Positions 1-5,172 of a stretch of 5,853 bases of DNA are shown piece by piece (within the stretch, counting starts at the first letter, position 1; the number at the start of each line of letters is the position of its first letter). The DNA comes from Holosporales bacterium. GTDB lineage: Bacteria > Pseudomonadota > Alphaproteobacteria > Paracaedibacterales > UBA11393. The notes beneath the pieces are model-generated. The model was not told the origin of the DNA and made no database searches. It saw only the letters and a list, made by a program, of their open reading frames with translations. Location of the stretch: contig DPKF01000058.1 of assembly GCA_003542655.1 (NCBI GenBank), positions 1-5,853 on the forward strand, in the 5' to 3' direction. Position numbers and translations under genes: made by a program.

Positions 1-35
1 TTACGGAGGCCCATCAGAAAACAGCTGTATAAAAA

Positions 36-638
36 TCAAAGAGAATCCTCTAAAAGCATATATTGATTGTATCGGTTCATCCAAAATTTGTATTGCTTAT
101 CGTTGCCTATTTCTTTAAAAGTAATGGCAACGTTAAACATAGCGGGTACGTATCCAAGTTTTGCAGACGCTAAATAATAGTCATGCGCTAATTTAAGTGA
201 CTTTTCGCAACCGTCTCCACTATATAAGCTATCTGCCATGGCTTTTTGCGCCATGCGTTTGATATGAACATTTCGCTGGCTGCTTTCTATAGCTTTTAAA
301 AAATAAAAATTGGCAAGTCCTGCATTTTTTGGTATATTACCACAAATATATAAATATCCATGATAAAAATAGGCAGCTGGGTTACTATGAATCTCTTCTT
401 GTTCTACTAAATATTGTTTTATTTTTTCTATCTTATTTTCATATATGTGTGTGGTTACTTTTTCTTCTACGGTATTATTTGAATGTTGAGCGTTGCTATA
501 TAAAGGCAGTAGAACAAATATATATTTAAATGGCTTGACTATATGAATCTCTGTTAAAAGATATACTGCTAAAATATTTAACATTTTATAGCCAGACAAG
601 GCAATATTTATGAATGCATTTTTTATAAAGTTATGCAT
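36..638 (-). CDS. Small Sel1-like repeat (TPR-type) protein, probably exported
   Basis: A 200-residue protein with two Sel1-like repeats, at about residues 88-121 (with the GYLYICG...A..FYFLKA pattern) and 133-170 (SLYSGDGCEKS...A.DYYLASAKLGYVPAMFNVA). Such repeats fold as helical pairs and usually mediate protein contacts; the specific partner cannot be told, and no catalytic motif is visible. Residues 35-51 (K-P-F-K, then a hydrophobic stretch, then S-N-A before Q51) resemble a cleavable signal peptide, suggesting export to the periplasm, but they lie 35 residues inside the longest reading. The ATG at 638 is the first possible start, because an in-frame TGA lies one codon upstream. A GAGGA directly abuts this ATG, too close for a normal ribosome site, so a later start (ATG at codon 19, or a rare start near codon 33) is possible. 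It is transcribed divergently from rne and is functionally unconnected as far as can be seen. It is probably real, given the clear repeat pattern. Confidence 0.7.
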   Translation of the reverse strand: MHNFIKNAFINIALSGYKMLNILAVYLLTEIHIVKPFKYIFVLLPLYSNAQHSNNTVEEKVTTHIYENKIEKIKQYLVEQEEIHSNPAAYFYHGYLYICGNIPKNAGLANFYFLKAIESSQRNVHIKRMAQKAMADSLYSGDGCEKSLKLAHDYYLASAKLGYVPAMFNVAITFKEIGNDKQYKFWMNRYNQYMLLEDSL

Positions 639-653
639 TCCTCAAAATAATAT

Positions 654-746
654 GTTGCAAAAAATAGGCAGAATGTATGAAAAATACTCTATTAATTTTT
701 ATTGTTTTGTGGTTTACTGATAGCAGTGTTGTGACATTTTTGCAAC
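654..746. repeat. Perfect 10-bp inverted repeat, arms 654-663 and 737-746
   Basis: The left arm is GTTGCAAAAA (654-663) and the right arm is its exact complement TTTTTGCAAC (737-746), with 73 bases between them. Read towards its own gene, each arm gives T-tract-GCAAC followed within about 5-12 bases by GAGG. The left arm ends 16 bases before the Sel1-like start codon; the right arm overlaps the best -35-like hexamer for the rne cluster. This symmetry would fit a shared operator or duplicated promoter elements, but the region is AT-rich and chance is not excluded. Confidence 0.4.
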
Positions 747-766
747 GCATGAGGTGTCTCTTTAAT
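740..766 (+). promoter_or_regulatory. Possible sigma-70 type promoter for the rne cluster
   Basis: TTGCAA (740-745) matches 4 of 6 bases of the -35 consensus, and TTTAAT (761-766) matches 5 of 6 of the -10 consensus, but the spacer is only 15 bases. This is the best pair I could find upstream of rne. In such AT-rich DNA, -10-like hexamers are abundant, so this is tentative. It would give an mRNA leader of about 140 bases. Confidence 0.2.
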
Positions 767-897
767 AGGGCACTTAAAAAGCACAATTTTAAAAAATAAC
801 AAGAGTTTTAATATTTTATGTCCACCTCTGTTCACTTTTTATACGGTCTGTTGAATGACCAACTTTTGAAGCAGAAGGTTGATGTACACATTAATTT

Positions 898-901
898 GGA
901 G
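898..901 (+). promoter_or_regulatory. Ribosome binding site of rne
   Basis: GGAG lies 11 bases before the ATG at 913. The spacing is slightly long but acceptable. It supports the ATG at 913 as the start, which also matches the conserved N-terminus of the RNase E/G family (M-A-K-K-L-L-I-E-A). Confidence 0.55.
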
Positions 902-912
902 AATTTATATCA

Positions 913-3264
913 ATGGCTAAAAAGCTACTTATTGAAGCATCGCACGCGGAAGAATTGCGTGTAGCGCTTGTATCAGATAAACAACTAGAGGAATTTGATT
1001 CAGAAACAACAACAAAAAAAATAAATAAAGGTAATATTTATCTTGCCAAAGTGATGCGTGTTGAGCCATCCCTGCAGGCTGCCTTTGTTGAATATGGAGG
1101 GGGCCGTCAAGGGTTCTTGCCATTTTCAGAAATTCATATGGATTATTATCAAATTCCTGTTTCTGAACGTGAAGCATTCTTGAAAGAAGCGTCAGAATTA
1201 GCAAATGAAGAAAATTCTGAAGAAGTCCTTTCATCTGATGACATTGATTTTGACCACCAGCATGTGCTAGACACTGAATTATCTTTTGTAGAAAGTACGC
1301 CTATTGACGGTGCATCTGATGGCGATCAGCTTGATGCAGCAGCGACAACATCAAAAGCGCTTTTAGTCGATAAAGAAGAGGTGTCTATTTCAGAAGCTGC
1401 TGCGCCATCACCTTCTCCTGATTTTTCTGCGGATAAAAACCTTCAAGAAACGGCCCTGCTTATTCCAGAAGCTGAGAATTTAAAGACAGAAGAACTGGCA
1501 CAAGATGGTGGCGCTGATGACAGTACGACAGCTGAAAAGTCTGCCCGTAAAATTCGGGGTCGACGTCGTACAAAAAAAACTGCTTCTCAAGTCACCAATG
1601 ATAAGAAAGAAAAAAAAGCACCATCACCACGCTTTAAATATAAAATTCAAGAAGTTATTAAACGACGTCAAATTTTACTTGTTCAGGTTAATAAGGAAGA
1701 GCGGGGCAATAAAGGTGCTGCGCTTACAACCTATCTGTCTTTAGCGGGACGTTATTGTGTCCTTATGCCAAATGCACAGCGCAGTTTAGGTGGTGTTTCT
1801 AGAAAAATAGATGATAGTACAGATCGTACGCGTCTTAAAGAAGTTGTTGAAACGTTAAACTTGCCAGATGGTATGAGTTTAATTGTGCGTACTGCAGGAC
1901 AAGATCGTAAAAAAACTGAAATTAAGCGTGATTATGATTATTTGGTGAGTCTTTGGAATAATATTAGGGAAAAAACCCTTGAGTCTGTAGCACCATCATG
2001 TATTCATGAAGAAGGTGACTTAGTAACCAGGACACTTCGTGACTTGTATAATCATGATATTGATGAAGTGCTTGTTGAAGGTGACGAGGCTTATAAGACG
2101 GCTAAAAATCTTATGAAGCAAATGATGCCAAGTCATGCTAAAAAAATTAAACTTTATAAAAAACCAGAACTTCCCTTATTTCATGCTTATAACGTGGAAA
2201 GCCAGTTAGATTCTATTATGAATCCAACATGTAAATTACCGTCTGGTGGTTCGCTTGTGATTAATGCAACAGAGGCGCTTGTTGCTATTGATATCAACTC
2301 TGGTAAATCAACGCGTGAACGCAATATTGATGAAACGGCTCTTAAAACCAATATAGAAGCTGCGCACGAAATTGCGCGCCAATTAAGGTTGCGTGATTTG
2401 TCTGGTTTGGTTGTGATTGATTTTATTGATATGCAAGATAGCAAGCATATTCATCAGGTTGAACAAGCCTTAAAAGATGCGCTTAAAAAGGATAGGGCAC
2501 GTTTACGAATTGGTCGTATTAGCCAATTTGGATTGCTTGAAATGTCGCGTCAGCGCCTAAAACCATCTATTATGGAATCATATGCGTCTCAGTGTCCTAA
2601 TTGTCATGGAACAGGCTCTATACGGTCTATCGAATCTGCGGCCCTTCAAATTATTCGTTCCATTGAAAGTGAAGCGATTAAGGGCGGAAAAATCAAAGAA
2701 ATTATTGCTCAAGTGCCTGCTGAAGTTGATTTGTATATTTTAAATAAAAAGCGTTCTCACCTTTTAGATATTGAACAACGTTTTAATGTTGTTATTTCTG
2801 TTGAACGTGACGCATCGTTGTTATCACCACTATTTAATATTGATGTGATTAAAGAATCTATTATTAAAGATTTAAAAGTTGATGAAGATGATATTGTTTC
2901 TGATACTGACAAAAAACTAACGCCTAACCGTAAGAAAAATAACAATAACAGAAATAAAAATAAAAATCGTCAACCACAAAAATTAATAGAAGATAATGCT
3001 GCACCTATTGAGGATGGTGAAAATAAGGTTATAGAGTCTCAAGAAGATGTGTTACTTGAAAAAAAACAACAAGCTCATAAACATAAGAAAAACCCGCACC
3101 ATAAACATAGGCCGCAAAAAAATGCCGGACAAAAAGAACAGGCCTCTGAACAGAAATCAGTTGACGTAGCGCCGCAAAAAACAGTAAGTGAGGCAATTAT
3201 TTCTGATGAAAACGCTAAAAAAAAACCGCGTAAAAATTGGTTGCAACGGTTGTTAAAGGATTAA
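913..3264 (+). CDS. rne: Ribonuclease E, alphaproteobacterial type
   Basis: Endoribonuclease that starts mRNA decay and processes rRNA and tRNA precursors, cutting single-stranded AU-rich sites and sensing 5'-monophosphate ends. Of 783 residues, 1-80 and about 240-290 form a split S1 RNA-binding domain. Residues 97-240 are an acidic then basic insertion (ending in R-G-R-R-R-T-K-K). The 5'-sensor residues are R326-T327 (V-R-T-A-G). The DNase I-like catalytic aspartates are D460 (V-A-I-D-I-N-S) and D503 (V-I-D-F-I-D-M), with the same 43-residue spacing as D303 and D346 of E. coli. The zinc link is C561-P-N-C564, matching C404/C407. The tail 655-783 is disordered, rich in Lys, Asn and His, and ends K-N-W-L-Q-R-L-L-K-D. 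All catalytic residues are intact, so the gene looks functional. The insertion and tail argue for RNase E rather than the shorter RNase G. It heads a tight co-directional cluster. Confidence 0.96.
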   Translation: MAKKLLIEASHAEELRVALVSDKQLEEFDSETTTKKINKGNIYLAKVMRVEPSLQAAFVEYGGGRQGFLPFSEIHMDYYQIPVSEREAFLKEASELANEENSEEVLSSDDIDFDHQHVLDTELSFVESTPIDGASDGDQLDAAATTSKALLVDKEEVSISEAAAPSPSPDFSADKNLQETALLIPEAENLKTEELAQDGGADDSTTAEKSARKIRGRRRTKKTASQVTNDKKEKKAPSPRFKYKIQEVIKRRQILLVQVNKEERGNKGAALTTYLSLAGRYCVLMPNAQRSLGGVSRKIDDSTDRTRLKEVVETLNLPDGMSLIVRTAGQDRKKTEIKRDYDYLVSLWNNIREKTLESVAPSCIHEEGDLVTRTLRDLYNHDIDEVLVEGDEAYKTAKNLMKQMMPSHAKKIKLYKKPELPLFHAYNVESQLDSIMNPTCKLPSGGSLVINATEALVAIDINSGKSTRERNIDETALKTNIEAAHEIARQLRLRDLSGLVVIDFIDMQDSKHIHQVEQALKDALKKDRARLRIGRISQFGLLEMSRQRLKPSIMESYASQCPNCHGTGSIRSIESAALQIIRSIESEAIKGGKIKEIIAQVPAEVDLYILNKKRSHLLDIEQRFNVVISVERDASLLSPLFNIDVIKESIIKDLKVDEDDIVSDTDKKLTPNRKKNNNNRNKNKNRQPQKLIEDNAAPIEDGENKVIESQEDVLLEKKQQAHKHKKNPHHKHRPQKNAGQKEQASEQKSVDVAPQKTVSEAIISDENAKKKPRKNWLQRLLKD
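3217..3225 (+). repeat. Run of nine A in the 3' end of rne
   Basis: A homopolymer of nine A sits in the codons for A768-K-K-K771, just before the final R-K-N-W-L-Q-R-L-L motif. It is the longest of several A-tracts in this gene (eight A at 1014-1021, 1572-1579, 1610-1617 and 3059-3066). A-runs of this length can cause polymerase slippage; a slip here would change only the C-terminal motif of RNase E. Confidence 0.5.
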
Positions 3265-3268
3265 GGAG
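3263..3268 (+). promoter_or_regulatory. Ribosome binding site of ctaB, overlapping the rne stop codon
   Basis: AAGGAG shares two bases with the rne TAA stop (3262-3264) and lies 5 bases before a GTG at 3274. This strong, well-placed site favours GTG 3274 as the ctaB start. It also implies that ribosomes finishing rne uncover or re-use it (translational coupling). Confidence 0.65.
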
Positions 3269-3273
3269 CTTCT

Positions 3274-4191
3274 GTGTCTTCTAAGTTCTATGCAATAAAA
3301 AATGCGTTGACAGTGCGTGAGGGTGAACGTAAAATGCACGCAAACTCACCCAGTGTCTTAGATTATTTTATGTTGTTAAAACCACGTGTTATGGCGCTTG
3401 TTATTTTTACAAGTTTTTGTGGTTATATGCTAGCGCCTTATTCAGTTCATCCATTTTTAGCTTTTGTTGGTATCCTGTCGATTGCCTTAGGTGCTGGTGC
3501 ATCGGGCTGTTTAAATCAGTGGTATGAAGCAAAAACAGACAGGATGATGATTCGGACAAAAAATCGTCCTGTTGCATCAAACCGCATTGCAAAAGAAGAA
3601 GCGTTTAATTTTGGTATGGCGTTAAGCGCACTTTCTTTAATTTTAATGCAGATATCATTTGGGTTTGCCCAGTGTTTGTTTTTGGCGTTTACCATTTTTT
3701 ATTACGCTTATTTTTATACAGTGATTTTAAAGCCTAACACGGATCAAAATATTGTGATCGGCGGCGCCGCAGGGGCTTTTCCGCCAATGATTGGGTATTT
3801 TTTAGCCGCCCCTATAGATGTATTTTCTGTTAGTCTATTTTTAATCATTTTTTTATGGACCCCAGCGCATTTTTGGGCGCTTAGTTTTAGTCTAAGTGCG
3901 GATTATAAGCAAGCCAATATACCCATTTTATTAAATACAAAGGGTGCAGGTTATACTGCAAAAGCCATTTATATATATGCAATATTAACAACTGTTATGA
4001 GTTTTGCACCGTTAATATTAAGAGATGCTTCTATAATCGTATGGGGTGTTGTTGGTATTATAAATGTCATTTGGTTGTACTATGCAACGGCACTTTTTGT
4101 TAATATAGAAAAAACGCAAGCGATGACGTTGTTTTTTTATTCAATTTTTTATTTATTTGCGCTTTTTTTAATATTCACTCTTTCATTATAA
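3274..4191 (+). CDS. ctaB: Protohaem IX farnesyltransferase (haem O synthase)
   Basis: Integral membrane UbiA-family prenyltransferase that joins farnesyl diphosphate to haem B, giving haem O, the precursor of haem A for cytochrome oxidase. The 305 residues match the usual length and contain about nine hydrophobic segments (roughly 39-55, 58-79, 112-130, 132-151, 158-180, 181-197, 230-248, 252-275, 283-304). The first Asp-rich prenyl-diphosphate site is N81-x-x-Y-E-x-x-x-D89-x-x-M-x-R94-T-x-x-R98-P. A second conserved loop is W195-T-P-A-H199-F-W-A-L with D210-Y-x-x-A. Two positions differ from the form usual in the family: A198 where Pro is common and N215 where Gly is common. GTG 3274 has a strong ribosome site, but an ATG at 3334 (residue 21) also follows a GAGGGTG and would keep the whole enzyme core. 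No oxidase subunit gene is adjacent. The alternative name is cyoE. Confidence 0.94.
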   Translation: MSSKFYAIKNALTVREGERKMHANSPSVLDYFMLLKPRVMALVIFTSFCGYMLAPYSVHPFLAFVGILSIALGAGASGCLNQWYEAKTDRMMIRTKNRPVASNRIAKEEAFNFGMALSALSLILMQISFGFAQCLFLAFTIFYYAYFYTVILKPNTDQNIVIGGAAGAFPPMIGYFLAAPIDVFSVSLFLIIFLWTPAHFWALSFSLSADYKQANIPILLNTKGAGYTAKAIYIYAILTTVMSFAPLILRDASIIVWGVVGIINVIWLYYATALFVNIEKTQAMTLFFYSIFYLFALFLIFTLSL

Positions 4192-4200
4192 GAATTCTCT

Positions 4201-5172
4201 ATGACTCAAATTTATAATTTTCCAGAAAATACAAAGTTTTTAGTGACAGGTGGTGCTGGGTTTATTGGGTCCCACCTTGTGGATAAATTATTAGATTTAA
4301 ACATGAAGGTTATCGTACTGGATGATTACTCTAGTGGAAAAAAGAGAAATCTTCAGCATGTAGGTGGGCACAAAAATTTAACCCTTATAACGGGTGATAT
4401 TCGTGATTTGGAAACCTGTCAAAAGGCTTGCACTGATATTGATTATGTTTTGCATCAAGCAGCCCTTGGGTCGGTTCCGCGTTCCATTGAAGATCCGATG
4501 ACTTCACATGACGTTAATGTTAACGGGTTTGTGAATATGCTAAAAGCTGCAACAGATAATAACGTGAAGCGTTTTGTTTATGCCTCGTCATCTGCTGTTT
4601 ACGGCGATGAGGAAACCTTACCTAAAAAAGAAGGTATTGAAGGTAAATTATTATCACCTTACGCTGTGACAAAATATATTAATGAACTATACGCGAATAA
4701 TTTTGGCACGGTGTATGGGCTTCAAACAATTGGTCTTCGTTATTTTAATGTGTTTGGACCAAGGCAGGACAACGATTCTATTTATGCAGCGGTTGTTCCA
4801 CTGTTTGTGAAAAAATTATTAGAAAATAAAGCGCCAACAATTAATGGCGATGGACTGCAATCACGCGATTTTACCTACATAGATAACGTTGTTGATGCTA
4901 ATTTAAAAGCATGTTTAGCAAAAGAGAATGCGTGTGGAGAAGCTTATAATATTGCTTTTGGTGCTCGTGAATTTTTAAATGATTTATATAAAAAGCTCTC
5001 GCAACTATTAGATAAAGATATCAAAGTACATTATGGACCAGATAGAGTAGGGGACATTAAACATTCTAATGCTGACATTTCAAAAGCGATCCAAAACTTA
5101 AAGTATACACCCGAAATTGATCTAAATAAGGGGTTAGAACTTTCTATTCAGTGGTATAAAGAAAACGTTTAA
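4201..5172 (+). CDS. UDP-N-acetylglucosamine 4-epimerase (WbpP/TviC-like extended SDR)
   Basis: NAD-dependent sugar-nucleotide epimerase of the extended SDR family, 323 residues. The Rossmann motif is T16-G-G-A-G-F-I-G23, with acidic D41-D42 after strand beta-2. The catalytic set is S129-S131 (Y-A-S-S-S-A-V-Y-G) with Y154-A-V-T-K158. The stretches Q86-A-A-L-G-S-V-P-R-S, S152-P-Y-A-V-T-K-Y-I-N-E-L-Y, R180-Y-F-N-V-F-G-P-R-Q-D and N215-G-D-G-x-x-S-R-D-F-x-Y-I closely follow WbpP of Pseudomonas aeruginosa and TviC, as I recall them. S289 (K-H-S-N-A-D-I-S-K) falls at the gatekeeper site (WbpP S306, E. coli GalE Y299), where a small residue admits N-acetylated sugars. UDP-GlcNAc to UDP-GalNAc, or the matching uronic acids, is therefore more likely than plain UDP-glucose/galactose. 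It starts 9 bases after ctaB with only a weak AAGA ribosome site and abuts a glycosyltransferase. Plain GalE is less likely. Confidence 0.88.
   Translation: MTQIYNFPENTKFLVTGGAGFIGSHLVDKLLDLNMKVIVLDDYSSGKKRNLQHVGGHKNLTLITGDIRDLETCQKACTDIDYVLHQAALGSVPRSIEDPMTSHDVNVNGFVNMLKAATDNNVKRFVYASSSAVYGDEETLPKKEGIEGKLLSPYAVTKYINELYANNFGTVYGLQTIGLRYFNVFGPRQDNDSIYAAVVPLFVKKLLENKAPTINGDGLQSRDFTYIDNVVDANLKACLAKENACGEAYNIAFGAREFLNDLYKKLSQLLDKDIKVHYGPDRVGDIKHSNADISKAIQNLKYTPEIDLNKGLELSIQWYKENV

Larger units (their letters stand above)
639..912. other. Divergent intergenic region between the Sel1-like gene and rne
   Basis: This 274-base, very AT-rich stretch must hold the promoter of the rightward rne cluster and probably that of the leftward Sel1-like gene. 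I see no tRNA, no known riboswitch and no Rho-independent terminator. It contains a perfect 10-base inverted repeat (654-663 and 737-746), a possible weak promoter near 740-766, a short ORF at 818-964 that overlaps the rne start in another frame, and a possible 7-bp hairpin at 861-880. RNase E mRNA leaders are the site of autoregulation in enterobacteria. A leader of up to about 140 bases could serve the same purpose here, but that is inference. Confidence 0.6.

Noticed and set aside
1..35. TTA at the left edge as the stop codon of another minus-strand gene, followed by about ten open codons
   Set aside because: Only 35 bases are visible and the implied peptide end is too short to recognise; it may just be chance.
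329..529. Plus-strand 66-codon frame opposite the Sel1-like gene
   Set aside because: It is the mirror of the repeat-containing gene; its hydrophobic, Tyr/Leu-rich composition is what AT-rich antisense gives.
754..773. Stem of about 6 bp (754-759 with 768-773) as a Rho-independent terminator
   Set aside because: The stem includes two G-U pairs, is weak, and is not followed by a T-run on either strand.
929..2945. Several open frames of 60-100 codons on either strand inside rne
   Set aside because: They overlap a well-conserved RNase E frame, lack ribosome sites and have no recognisable protein features; they are by-products of the real gene's codon pattern.
913..3264. Possible frameshift or pseudogenisation of rne because of its many A-tracts
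   Set aside because: The frame is continuous, and all sensor, catalytic and zinc residues appear in the right order and spacing.
4201..5172. Annotation as plain GalE or dTDP-glucose 4,6-dehydratase
   Set aside because: The motif set and the Ser at the gatekeeper position follow the WbpP/TviC group.
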